Shown: positions 1 to 8,351 of the stretch, one piece after another
How the letters are laid out: each line of letters starts with the position of its first letter
How positions within the stretch are numbered: the stretch's first letter is position 1
NCBI RefSeq assembly: GCF_040529335.1
Contig: NZ_CP159534.1
Coordinates: 6,882,001 to 6,946,000 of the forward strand
Origin: Streptomyces sp. HUAS MG91
Lineage (GTDB): Bacteria > Actinomycetota > Actinomycetes > Streptomycetales > Streptomycetaceae
Length of the DNA: 64,000 nucleotides
Reading direction: 5' to 3'
Translations under genes and position numbers: made by a program
Notes under the pieces: generated by a model
What the model saw: the letters and a program-made list of their open reading frames with translations, nothing else
Databases searched by the model: none
Told to the model about the DNA's origin: nothing

Positions 1-195
1 GCGGCGAACAGTGTCCTGGTGGAGCGTGCCGACCGGCTCGTCGCCGTCTGGGACGGCACTCCGCCCACCGGCCGAGGGGGCGGCACCGCCGACACCGTGC
101 TGGAGGCCCGGGCGGCGGGCATCCCCGTCGACGTGGTGTGGCCCGACGGATCCGGGCGCACCCGCGATGCCCCGCGACCGGGCCGAGGTCAGTAA
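1..195 (+). CDS. SLOG-like conserved protein, 3' end only
   Basis: Frame 1 is open from the window edge to TAA at 193-195, giving the last 64 residues of a protein. The visible part contains DRLVAVWDG, a Gly-rich GRGGGTADTV turn and GIPVDVVWP. I recognise this pattern from the C-terminal half of small Streptomyces proteins with a Rossmann-like nucleotide-binding (SLOG/DprA-related) fold. In those the glycine loop and following helix bind a nucleotide-type ligand. The function is not known. The start lies outside the window. The end is clean, and the degraded antisense segment begins just downstream. Confidence 0.6.
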   Translation, partial: AANSVLVERADRLVAVWDGTPPTGRGGGTADTVLEARAAGIPVDVVWPDGSGRTRDAPRPGRGQ

Positions 196-196
196 C

Positions 197-700
197 GTGG
201 GCGCGAAGATCCAGCACCCGCTGGTTGGTGTTGAAGGCTCCGAACCCGGCCATGGAACCGCTGTTGTCACTCCCGGAGATCGCGGACCGTCCGCAGACCT
301 CCTTCCACGTCGGCACCAGACCGTCGATGTTGAACAGATGCACCGCGTTGTTGAGGGCGCCGGCATCGCCGTTGGCCGCCGCCCAGTTGTCGGCACGTAG
401 TTGTGGAACACACAGCCGACCGTCGGTACCGCGCTGACGATCCTTGTGTTGTCGCAGCGGATCTGGTCGGCGAAGCCGCCGTTCTCCAGGTCGCCGCCCG
501 CGACGTCCATGAACACGGCGGGAGTCGACTCCACTGTCTGCCCCGGGATCTTCGGGTTGCCCTGGAGTGCGACCGCGACGCCGACCTTCATCACCTGCGG
601 GTCGCTGGTGTTCGGGCCGGTCAGCGTCGGCCCCCAGGCGTAGGTGGCGTCCGCGGTCACGCTGTGGTGGTCGTGGGGGTGGTCGACGGGGGCTCCCGTG
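197..700 (-). pseudogene. Frameshifted remnant of a secreted-type protein
   Basis: No intact gene lies between 196 and 849. On the minus strand two protein-like stretches sit in different frames. From about 660 down to 395 one reads TYAWGPTLTGPNTSDPQVMK, then VESTPAVFMDVAGG, then FADQIRCDN and VGCVFHNYVP. From about 391 down to 197, in another frame, one reads DNWAAANGDAGALNNAVHLF, then VPTWKEVCGRSAISGSDNSG. The frame switches near 391-400, and I see neither a credible start nor a natural stop. The cysteine-containing GCVF.NYVP motif reminds me of secreted Streptomyces proteins with a NucA/NucB-type nuclease end, but the catalytic part is absent, so this is only a resemblance. Limits are approximate. 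Confidence 0.45.
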
Positions 701-849
701 CGATCGCCCTGAATCCAAAGGCTTCTGGGGCGACGCCGGATGTGGAGGATCTTCGCGGAGCCCCCACAGTGTGGGGAGAACTGCACAAGTCTGGCGGAGG
801 ACATACCGCACAGTCATGAGGGATTGTGAGAGATGAGAGGGTGAGACCC

Positions 850-2142
850 ATGAGTGAGACCACCCCCGAGACCCTCCAATACCGCTTTGACGGGCCAGAA
901 CAGGCGCCAGTACTGATCTTGGGACCCTCACTCGGTACGACATGGCACATGTGGGACCGGCAGATCCCGGAGCTGATCAAGCACTGGAGGGTGTTCCGGT
1001 TCGACCTCCCGGGACACGGCGGCGCCCCCGCCCACCCGGCCGGATCCGTCGCCGAGCTCGCCGAGCGGGTGCTGGCCACGCTCGACGCGGTGGGCGTGCA
1101 GCGGTTCGGGTACGCGGGCTGCTCCCTGGGCGGCGCGATCGGCGCGGAGCTGGCGCTGCGCCACCCCGAGCGCGTCGCGTCGCTGGGGCTGATAGCCGCC
1201 TCGCCCCGCTTCGGCACCGCCGACGAGTTCCGCCAGCGCGGCGTCATCGTGCGCAGCAACGGCCTCGACCCCATCGCCCGTACGTCGCCGGAGCGCTGGT
1301 TCACGGCCGGGTTCGCCGCCGCGCAGCCCGCCATCACCGACTGGGCCGTGCAGATGGTCCGCACCACCGACCCGGGCTGCTACATCGCCTCCTGCGAGGC
1401 CCTCGCCGCCTTCGACATCCGTACGGAACTGGGCGAGGTCGGCGTCCCCACGCTGGTCCTCGTCGGCTCGGACGACCAGGTCACCGGACCCGCCGAGGCC
1501 CGTACGCTCGTCGCCGGCATACCGGACGCCCGGCTCGCCGTCGTCCCCGGCGCCTCCCACCTGGCCCCCGTCGAGCAGCCGGCCGCGGTGACCGACCTGC
1601 TCGTGCGGCACTTCACCTCCGCGTGGCTGCCCGGCTTCGAGACCGGCCAGCACGCCATCCAGGCCGCCCCGCCCAAGCCGGTCCTCGCGCCGACGCCCCC
1701 GCCGGTCGCCCCGGTCGCCGAGATCACCGCGGCGATCCGGCAGCCCGAGGCAGCGGTCCGCCCCGACCCGCACGAGGTGGGGCTCAAGGTGCGCCGCGAA
1801 GTGCTGGGCGACGCCCACGTCGACCAGGCGCTCGCCGCCGCCGACGAGTTCTCCGGCGACTTCCAGGAGTTCATCACGCGCTATGCCTGGGGCGAGATCT
1901 GGAGCCGCCCCGGCCTCGACCGCCGGATGCGCTCCTCGGTGACCCTCACGGCCCTCGTCGCGGGCGGCCACTTCGGCGAGCTGGCCTTCCACACCCGCGC
2001 CGCCCTGCGCAACGGCCTCACCGCCGCCGAGATCAAGGAGATCCTGCTCCAGGCGGCGGTCTACTGCGGCGTCCCGGCCGCCAACTCCGCGTTCAAGGTC
2101 GCCCAGCAGGTCATCAGGGAAGAGACCACCCCGCAGGAGTGA
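850..2142 (+). CDS. pcaDC: PcaD-PcaC fusion: 3-oxoadipate enol-lactonase / 4-carboxymuconolactone decarboxylase
   Basis: A 430-residue two-domain enzyme for two consecutive steps of the protocatechuate branch of the beta-ketoadipate pathway. Residues about 10-260 are an alpha/beta-hydrolase with the nucleophile elbow GCSLGG (Ser92) and a late GASHLAP histidine. A Pro/Ala-rich linker (about 275-305) joins it to a carboxymuconolactone decarboxylase domain containing RYAWGEIWSRPGLDRR and CGVPAANSAF. ATG 850 is preferred over in-frame GTG 826, because a purine-rich GAGAGGGTGAG lies just upstream of it. Streptomyces usually keeps this fusion (PcaL) inside a pca operon. Here no other pca gene is adjacent, so its physiological substrate is less certain than its fold. 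Confidence 0.85.
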   Translation: MSETTPETLQYRFDGPEQAPVLILGPSLGTTWHMWDRQIPELIKHWRVFRFDLPGHGGAPAHPAGSVAELAERVLATLDAVGVQRFGYAGCSLGGAIGAELALRHPERVASLGLIAASPRFGTADEFRQRGVIVRSNGLDPIARTSPERWFTAGFAAAQPAITDWAVQMVRTTDPGCYIASCEALAAFDIRTELGEVGVPTLVLVGSDDQVTGPAEARTLVAGIPDARLAVVPGASHLAPVEQPAAVTDLLVRHFTSAWLPGFETGQHAIQAAPPKPVLAPTPPPVAPVAEITAAIRQPEAAVRPDPHEVGLKVRREVLGDAHVDQALAAADEFSGDFQEFITRYAWGEIWSRPGLDRRMRSSVTLTALVAGGHFGELAFHTRAALRNGLTAAEIKEILLQAAVYCGVPAANSAFKVAQQVIREETTPQE

Positions 2143-2213
2143 CCCGCAGGCGGGTACCGGGAGCACCCGCGTCCGGTTGCCCGGCACCGGTGTGCCGGGA
2201 GCAGGATGGAACC

Positions 2214-2849
2214 ATGAAGCTCACGAAGAAGACCCACGCCTGTGTCCGTCTGGAGAAGGACGGCCGCACCCTCGTCATCGACCCCGGCACCTTCACGGAG
2301 GAGGACGCGGCGCTCGGCGCCGAGGCGATCCTGGTGACGCACGAGCACCCGGACCACTTCAACGAGGAGCGGCTGCGCGCGGGCCTGGAGGCCAACCCGG
2401 CCGCGGAGATCTGGACCCTCAAGTCGGTGGCGGAGCAGATCTCGGCGGCCTTCCCGGGCCGCGTCCACACGGTCGGCCACGGCGACACGTTCACGGCCGC
2501 CGGATTCGACGTCCAGGTCCACGGCGAACTGCACGCGGTCATCCACCCGGACATCCCGCGGATCACGAACGTCGGCTACTTGATCGACGGCGGCACGGTC
2601 TTCCACCCCGGCGACGCCCTCACCGTCCCCGACCAGCCGGTCGAGACGCTGATGCTGCCCGTCATGGCGCCCTGGAACAAGATCGCCGAGGTCATCGAGT
2701 ACGTCCGTGAGGTCAAGCCCACGCGCGCGTACGACATCCACGACGCGCTGCTGACCGACCTCGCGCGCCCGATCTACGACAACCAGATCGGTGCGCTGGG
2801 CGGTACGGAACACCTGCGCCTGACGCCGGGCGCCTCGGCGCAGGTGTGA
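2214..2849 (+). CDS. MBL-fold metallo-hydrolase
   Basis: A 211-residue metallo-beta-lactamase-fold protein. It has the dinuclear metal motif THEHPDHF (residues about 40-47), a later GELHAVIHPD segment and FHPGDAL, the usual order of metal-binding residues in small UlaG/YtnP-like hydrolases. MKLTKKTHACVRLEKDGRTLVIDPG is the standard N-terminus of this actinobacterial group, which supports ATG 2214; GGGAGCAGGATGGA precedes it as ribosome binding site. No signal peptide is seen, so the protein is cytoplasmic. The substrate cannot be told from sequence. It follows pcaDC by 71 bp on the same strand but shows no clear functional link to it. Confidence 0.85.
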   Translation: MKLTKKTHACVRLEKDGRTLVIDPGTFTEEDAALGAEAILVTHEHPDHFNEERLRAGLEANPAAEIWTLKSVAEQISAAFPGRVHTVGHGDTFTAAGFDVQVHGELHAVIHPDIPRITNVGYLIDGGTVFHPGDALTVPDQPVETLMLPVMAPWNKIAEVIEYVREVKPTRAYDIHDALLTDLARPIYDNQIGALGGTEHLRLTPGASAQV

Positions 2850-2862
2850 GCCGTCCCCGTCC

Positions 2863-3450
2863 CTACTTGTCGAGGAGCGCGAGCACGTCCTCGGTCGAGC
2901 CCAGCTCGGCGATGCGCGGGAAGATCTTCCCGAAGCTGTGCGCGTGGGAATCGGCGTCCGTGTCGGTCGTCGCGTCGTCCACGACCACCAGGTGGTAGCT
3001 CAGCTCGAACGCGGAGCGGGCGGTCGACTCGACGCCGATCGACGTGGAGATGCCGCAGAGCACGATCTGCGTGACCCCGCGCCGGCGCAGCTGGAGGTCC
3101 AGCTCGGTGCCGGTGAAGGCGCCCCAGTGCCGCTTGGTGATCACGATGTCGTCGCCGAGCGGCCCGAGGTCGTCGGGGAACTCGGAGAACGCGGCGGGCG
3201 GCGCCTGCGCCGGGCCGGGCGTCACGGCGCGGCTGACCGGCAGGTCCCCGCCGTCCTGCGACCAGCCGACCCGCACCCGCACGACCGGCAGGTCCTTGGC
3301 CCGGAAGGCGTCGGCGAGCCGGACGGCGTTCTTCAGGACGTCACCGGAGGGGTGCACGGTCGGCAGGCCGAGGATGCCCTGCTGGAGGTCGATGAGGACG
3401 AGGGCGGGGCGCTCGTCGAGGGAGAGAGGGGTGGGGGTGCTGTCACTCAT
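2863..3450 (-). CDS. Isochorismatase-fold hydrolase with Gly at the nucleophile position
   Basis: A 195-residue cysteine-hydrolase/isochorismatase-fold protein. It has Asp21 (LVLIDLQQG) and Lys106 (ITKRHWGAFTGT) of the usual Asp-Lys-Cys triad. The third position lies in LCGISTSIGVESTARSAFE, where amidases such as nicotinamidase carry Cys; here it is Gly139. True isochorismatases (EntB, PhzD) also lack this cysteine, so the protein may act on vinyl-ether-type substrates or do something not hydrolytic on amides. It is transcribed divergently from exonuclease III. A minus-strand promoter (-35 TTGCAA, 18-bp spacer, -10 TAGCCT) places the transcription start at or next to the ATG, so the mRNA is probably leaderless. 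Fold is confident; substrate unknown. Confidence 0.8.
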   Translation of the reverse strand: MSDSTPTPLSLDERPALVLIDLQQGILGLPTVHPSGDVLKNAVRLADAFRAKDLPVVRVRVGWSQDGGDLPVSRAVTPGPAQAPPAAFSEFPDDLGPLGDDIVITKRHWGAFTGTELDLQLRRRGVTQIVLCGISTSIGVESTARSAFELSYHLVVVDDATTDTDADSHAHSFGKIFPRIAELGSTEDVLALLDK

Positions 3451-3457
3451 GTTCGGC

Positions 3458-3500
3458 AGGCTAACTGTCTAACAGGAAAACTTGCAAGATTGCCTGTCTA
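3458..3500 (-). promoter_or_regulatory. Promoter and repeated operator-like sites of the isochorismatase-fold gene
   Basis: On the minus strand TTGCAA (3482-3487) and TAGCCT (3458-3463) are separated by 18 bp, and the -10 ends 7 nt before the ATG. The direct repeat CTGTCTA occurs at 3465-3471 and 3494-3500, 29 bp apart, and brackets the -35. This arrangement suggests a regulator site, but no regulator gene is adjacent. Confidence 0.45.
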
Positions 3501-3533
3501 TATCGGCCGGGCGCGGGCGGTCGCGCGGGCTCG

Positions 3534-3556
3534 TTGTCGGACCCGCCCGGTAGGTT
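3534..3556 (+). promoter_or_regulatory. PafBC-type (RecA/LexA-independent) DNA-damage promoter of xth
   Basis: TTGTCGGAC, eight bases, then TAGGTT matches the mycobacterial tTGTCRgtg-N8-TAnnnT damage promoter in the core TTGTCR, the exact spacing and the -10. The weaker GTG end of the upstream element is changed. The -10 ends 7 nt before ATG 3564, so a leaderless transcript is expected. Confidence 0.6.
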
Positions 3557-3563
3557 GTGGGAC

Positions 3564-4343
3564 ATGCGCATCGCTACGTGGAACGTGAACTCGATCACCG
3601 CGCGCCTCCCGCGCCTGCTGGCCTGGCTGGAGAGCAGCGGCACGGACGTGCTGTGCGTCCAGGAGACCAAGTGCTCGGAGGAGCAGTTCCCCGCGGACGC
3701 GCTGCGCGAGCTGGGCTACGAGTCGGCGGTGAACGCGACAGGCCGGTGGAACGGGGTGGCGCTGCTCTCCCGCGTCGGCCTCGACGACGTGGTCAAGGGC
3801 CTCCCGGGCGACCCGGGCTACGAGGGCACGGAGGAGCCCCGCGCGGTCTCCGCGACCTGCGGCCCGGTCCGCGTCTGGTCGGTGTACGTGCCGAACGGCC
3901 GGGAGATCGACCACCCGCACTACGCGTACAAGCTCCAGTGGTTCGAGGCGCTGAAGGCGGCCGTCGCGGGCGACGCCGCGGGCGGCCGCCCCTTCGCGGT
4001 CCTGGGCGACTACAACGTGGCACCGACGGACGACGACGTCTGGGACCTCGCCGCCTTCGACGGCCTCACCCACGTCACCGCGCCCGAGCGCGCCGCCCTC
4101 GCCGAGCTGCGCGAGACCGGCCTCACCGACGTCGTGCCGCGCCCGCTCAAGTACGACCACCCCTTCACGTACTGGGACTACCGCGCCCTCGGCTTCCCGA
4201 AGAACCGGGGCATGCGCATCGACCTGGTCTACGGGAACGAGCCGTTCGCGAAGGCGGTCTCGGACGCGTACGTGGACCGCGAGGAGCGCAAGGGCAAGGG
4301 TGCATCCGACCACGCGCCGGTCGTGGTGGACCTCGACGTGTGA
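3564..4343 (+). CDS. xth: Exodeoxyribonuclease III (class II AP endonuclease)
   Basis: A 259-residue ExoIII-family nuclease that cleaves abasic sites and 3'-blocked ends in base excision repair. Family signatures run in order: MRIATWNVNSI at the start, LCVQETKC with the metal-binding Glu, SVYVPNG, GDYNVAPTDDDVWD with catalytic Asp and Asn, FTYWDYR, and a terminal GASDHAPV with catalytic His. Length is normal. ATG 3564 gives the canonical N-terminus; the longer in-frame start at 3534 would place the promoter inside the gene. The upstream PafBC-type promoter fits DNA-damage induction. The divergent neighbour is unrelated in function. Confidence 0.95.
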   Translation: MRIATWNVNSITARLPRLLAWLESSGTDVLCVQETKCSEEQFPADALRELGYESAVNATGRWNGVALLSRVGLDDVVKGLPGDPGYEGTEEPRAVSATCGPVRVWSVYVPNGREIDHPHYAYKLQWFEALKAAVAGDAAGGRPFAVLGDYNVAPTDDDVWDLAAFDGLTHVTAPERAALAELRETGLTDVVPRPLKYDHPFTYWDYRALGFPKNRGMRIDLVYGNEPFAKAVSDAYVDREERKGKGASDHAPVVVDLDV

Positions 4344-4370
4344 CCGGATCCTTTCCGTCGTCCGGGGGCG

Positions 4371-4393
4371 TTGTCAGTGGCCGGGTCTAGCGT
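4371..4393 (+). promoter_or_regulatory. PafBC-type promoter upstream of a methyltransferase
   Basis: TTGTCAGTG, eight bases, then TAGCGT is a full match to the tTGTCRgtg-N8-TAnnnT damage-promoter consensus. The -10 ends 8 nt before ATG 4402, so the transcript should be leaderless or nearly so. Confidence 0.65.
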
Positions 4394-4401
4394 CCCCGAC
4401 C

Positions 4402-5079
4402 ATGACCACTGACCAGACGGCCTACCTGCGCTCCACCCAGCTCGCCTACGACACCGCCGCGGGCGCCTATGCCGAGATCATCCCGCCGCTGTTCGACCGC
4501 GATCCGTACGGGGTCGCGATGTTCGGCGCCTTCGCCGATCTCGTGCGGACCCGCGGCGGCGCCGGCCCGGTGGCCGACCTCGGCTGCGGGCCCGGCCACG
4601 CGACGGCCCATCTGCGGGACCTCGGGCTGACCGCGTTCGGCGTCGACCTCTCGCCGAAGATGATCGCCGAGGCCCGCCGCGCCTACCCGGACCTGCGGTT
4701 CGAGGAGGGCTCGATGACGGGCCTCGACCTCCCCGACGACGCGCTGAGCGGCATCGTCTCCTGGTACTCGACGGTGCACACGCCGCCGGAGGTACTGCCG
4801 ACGATCTTCGCCGAGTTCCACCGCGTCCTCGCCCCCGGCGGTCACCTCCTGGTCGGCTACAAGATCGGCGACCTGATCCGCCATCTCGATCACGCCTACG
4901 GCCACGACCTCTCGCTCGACGTCTACTGGCGCTCGCCCGAGGAGGTCGAGCGGCACCTCGAAGCGGCCGGATTCGTCGTCCAGGCCCGCCTGGTCCGCGA
5001 GCCGGACGACTTCGAGCGCGCGACCCAGGGCCGGCAGGGCACCCTGCTGGCCCAGAAGCCGGACGCCGCCACCGCGTAA
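4402..5079 (+). CDS. Class I SAM-dependent methyltransferase
   Basis: A 225-residue Rossmann methyltransferase. Motif I VADLGCGPGHAT (about residues 57-68) and GVDLSPKMI form the SAM pocket. Then come the motif II/III region SMTGLDLPD and the post-motif FHRVLAPGGHLLVGY. The C-terminal RSPEEVERHLEAAGF is typical of the UbiE/Methyltransf_25 group acting on small molecules. The acceptor is unknown. ATG 4402 is chosen because the promoter at 4371-4393 would lie inside the longer frame that starts at 4300. It sits 59 bp after xth but has its own damage-type promoter. Confidence 0.85.
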   Translation: MTTDQTAYLRSTQLAYDTAAGAYAEIIPPLFDRDPYGVAMFGAFADLVRTRGGAGPVADLGCGPGHATAHLRDLGLTAFGVDLSPKMIAEARRAYPDLRFEEGSMTGLDLPDDALSGIVSWYSTVHTPPEVLPTIFAEFHRVLAPGGHLLVGYKIGDLIRHLDHAYGHDLSLDVYWRSPEEVERHLEAAGFVVQARLVREPDDFERATQGRQGTLLAQKPDAATA

Positions 5080-5084
5080 CAGGA

Positions 5085-6854
5085 CTACGGCACCAGCATG
5101 CGCAGGTCGACCGAGTCGGCCAGGGCCTTCAGGCCCGTGTCGCCCGGATGCAGATGGTCCCCGCTGTCGTAGGCGGGCAGCATCCGGGCGGGACGCGCCG
5201 GATCACGCACCACGGCGTCGAAGTCGGCCAGCCCGTCGAAGGGCGCATCGGGCCCGCGCAGATACGTGTTCACGGCGACCCGCTCGGCGTCCACGGCGGC
5301 CGGGCACAGCGCCTCGCCCTCGCACGGTGTGATCGTCGCCCCGATCACCTTCAGCCCGCGGGCGTGGGCTCGCCGCACGATCTCCCGCAGCCCGGTCCCG
5401 ACCTGCTCCGCCGTGGCACCCCAGCGCAGGTCGTTGATCCCCTGGAAGACCACGACCGTACGGGCCGAGGTCTGGGCCAGTACGTCCCGGTCGAGCCGGT
5501 GCAGGGCGCTCACCCCGCCGGTGTCCGTGGAGATCCCGTCACCGGGGTACCGGTCCGTGACGACCTTGTTCGCCGAGATCCCCTGGTTCAGCACCCCGTA
5601 GCGCGGCACCTTCGACTGGCCGAGGAGCCGTCCCGCCAACACGTCGGGCCACCGGTGGTTGGCGTCCTGCGTCGACTTCACGCCATCGGTGATGGAGTCC
5701 CCGAGCAGCACCACGGACCCCGGACCGCCGCCCACGTCGACCCCGGTGAGCAGCGGCCAGTACGCGATCGTGGACGTGTACGCCGAGCCGGCCGCCTCCG
5801 CCGCGTGGTCCCCGGGCCCGCTGACGTAACCGAGCTGGATGGCCTGACTGTGCACCGGCGCCGCGGCCACCGGCTCCGGCAGATGGAAGCTCACCAGAAG
5901 ATTCGCGGCGGCCGGCACATCGAAGTCGACCGGATCGCTGAACACCTGTGCTCCGGCGGGGAGTTGAGTGCCGGACGCGCCCCGGAACCGCAGCGGCACC
6001 GGCGTGCGTCTCGCCTCCGCCCCCGCTCCCTGCACTGCCACCGACGCACTGCCGATCCGTACCGGTGCCGACGCGAAGGTGTTCTCCAGCCGGATCCGCA
6101 CCCGCGGCCCGCCCGCACTGGTGTGCACCACGAGCCGTACCGTGCGGTCGGCCCACGGGCCCACCACCGTGTACCCGGCGGGCGACGCCGACCACGTCCC
6201 CGTCCACCCGCGCGACGGCGCGCGCACGGACAGGGCGAACACGTGGAGTGCGGCCCCTTGGGTCCGCGGCAGCTCCACCGACGCGATCGACCGGCCGGTC
6301 CTGACCGGCACACTGACCACGAACAGCCGTGTCTTTTCGGCCAGTTGGCCGTCGGGAGTGTTCCGGTGCGCCAGCGCGACCGACTTCGTCGCGAGCGGCC
6401 CCGTCCGCCAGTCCGGCGCGGTCAGCGTGTACGAGGACCGCGATCCGTCCGCGTACCGCACGACGCCGGAACCGGTCGCGTCCCCGCCGGTCCCCGCGAC
6501 CAGGAAGGCGAGCGCGTCGCCGCGCCCGCTCACGCGCACCCGCTGTCCGTCGGCGGTGACGTTGTCGAAACCCCTCCCCGCCGAGCGCGCCCAGGTCAGG
6601 CGCGCGCCGTCAACTCCCAGGCCCCGGCCGGGAGTCCAGCCCGCCGCGTCGAGATCCTGCGCGGACAGCGACCCGCCCGCGCCGTCGAAGTCCGCCTCGC
6701 CGGGCGAGGCGTCGTCGCTCACCGCCCGGTTGTCGAAGAGCCGCTCCAGCGGGAGCGGCTCCGGTCCGTGCCCTTCGGCCCGCGCCGTCGTGACGGGGGT
6801 GAGCCCCGCGCAGACGGCCATCAGGACGGCTGTTCCCCAGGTGCGTCGGCGCAC
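5085..6854 (-). CDS. Secreted SGNH/GDSL-family esterase
   Basis: A 589-residue exported hydrolase. Residues 1-26 form a Sec signal ending TTARAEG. The N-terminal ~350 residues are beta-rich. The SGNH hydrolase domain follows, with block I VLLGDSITDG (nucleophile Ser near residue 386), the glycine block NQGISANKV, the asparagine block QGINDLRWG and block V DHLHPGDTG with the catalytic His near 567. Such Streptomyces enzymes act as extracellular lipases, acyl esterases or carbohydrate esterases; the substrate is not determined. The start is GTG at 6854 with AAAGGGAG 8 nt upstream. It ends 5 bp from the convergent methyltransferase. Confidence 0.9.
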   Translation of the reverse strand: MRRRTWGTAVLMAVCAGLTPVTTARAEGHGPEPLPLERLFDNRAVSDDASPGEADFDGAGGSLSAQDLDAAGWTPGRGLGVDGARLTWARSAGRGFDNVTADGQRVRVSGRGDALAFLVAGTGGDATGSGVVRYADGSRSSYTLTAPDWRTGPLATKSVALAHRNTPDGQLAEKTRLFVVSVPVRTGRSIASVELPRTQGAALHVFALSVRAPSRGWTGTWSASPAGYTVVGPWADRTVRLVVHTSAGGPRVRIRLENTFASAPVRIGSASVAVQGAGAEARRTPVPLRFRGASGTQLPAGAQVFSDPVDFDVPAAANLLVSFHLPEPVAAAPVHSQAIQLGYVSGPGDHAAEAAGSAYTSTIAYWPLLTGVDVGGGPGSVVLLGDSITDGVKSTQDANHRWPDVLAGRLLGQSKVPRYGVLNQGISANKVVTDRYPGDGISTDTGGVSALHRLDRDVLAQTSARTVVVFQGINDLRWGATAEQVGTGLREIVRRAHARGLKVIGATITPCEGEALCPAAVDAERVAVNTYLRGPDAPFDGLADFDAVVRDPARPARMLPAYDSGDHLHPGDTGLKALADSVDLRMLVP

Positions 6855-6901
6855 GGCCGGCTCCCTTTCGTCGATGTGTGTGCCGTGACTGGTGCGCCAT
6901 G

Positions 6902-6930
6902 AAGGTAGGTAGGCGTCAGGGACGCGTCAA
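6902..6930 (-). promoter_or_regulatory. Housekeeping-type promoter of the SGNH esterase
   Basis: Minus-strand TTGACG (6925-6930), 17-bp spacer, TACCTT (6902-6907). It is a good HrdB-like match and gives a leader of about 40 nt before GTG 6854. Confidence 0.6.
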
Positions 6931-7032
6931 TGAGGTGCGGCCGAAACGGCCGTGAACTCCCCGCGAACGGCCGGTCACCTTGGCCCGCGCGCCTGTGGTG
7001 CGCCGAGGGCGCCGAATGCGACGCTGGTCGGT

Positions 7033-7470
7033 ATGAAGATCCCTTTCGTGGACCAGTGGCGCAAGAGGCACGGGGAAGCCCCTCTCGTCGTGTCCGGCCC
7101 GGGCGCCGATGACGCCGAGGGCGTCGCCGAACTGCTCGCCGAGTGCGAGCTGTTGCGGGCCCAGGCCGAGGCGGCCGGGGTGGAACTCGACGACTCGGTC
7201 GCCTCGTTGGCGGCCCTGGACCAACTCGTGCCGCGCTGGCGGGAGGACGAGGAGGTCCTGCACTGGCTCGGCAACGACGCGGGCCTCTATCTGGGCACGA
7301 TCATGGTCCACCACGTCGCCGGCGCGGCCTGGGTGATCTGGCCCAACGGGCAGCCCGTGGTGCGCCTGACCTCCGGCCGTGAGATCGACGTGGTCGAGGC
7401 GGGACACGCCTGGGCCGAGAGCGGCGCCCCCGAGCTGTCCCAGTTCTACGCGGAGGCCGCCGAGTCCTGA
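7033..7470 (+). CDS. Conserved DUF6278-like protein
   Basis: A 145-residue soluble protein. The basic N-terminus ([14 protein letters not shown]) is followed by a helical stretch [19 protein letters not shown], then [30 protein letters not shown], and a beta-rich end [13 protein letters not shown] / [11 protein letters not shown]. The pattern resembles a conserved Streptomyces family that I believe is DUF6278. No catalytic motif or membrane segment is visible and the function is unknown. ATG 7033 is chosen because conservation begins there; upstream codons look non-coding. It lies 118 bp ahead of gluA with no evident link. Confidence 0.65.
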   Translation: MKIPFVDQWRKRHGEAPLVVSGPGADDAEGVAELLAECELLRAQAEAAGVELDDSVASLAALDQLVPRWREDEEVLHWLGNDAGLYLGTIMVHHVAGAAWVIWPNGQPVVRLTSGREIDVVEAGHAWAESGAPELSQFYAEAAES

Positions 7471-7588
7471 CCGTACCGCTGAGCAGCAAATACGGTTAAT
7501 GCCCATACGAGCGTGTCGTCCATTAAGTCCCATATTGGCGTGGGTAGTTTGCGCGGACCGACACAGCGATGAGTGGGCAGGGACTGCC

Positions 7589-8332
<744 letters not shown>

Positions 8333-8351
8333 CGGGGGAGTGCAGCACCAC

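Noticed and set aside
3534..3563. An earlier start for exonuclease III
   Set aside because: It would place the damage-type promoter in the coding region, and the family starts at MRIATWN.
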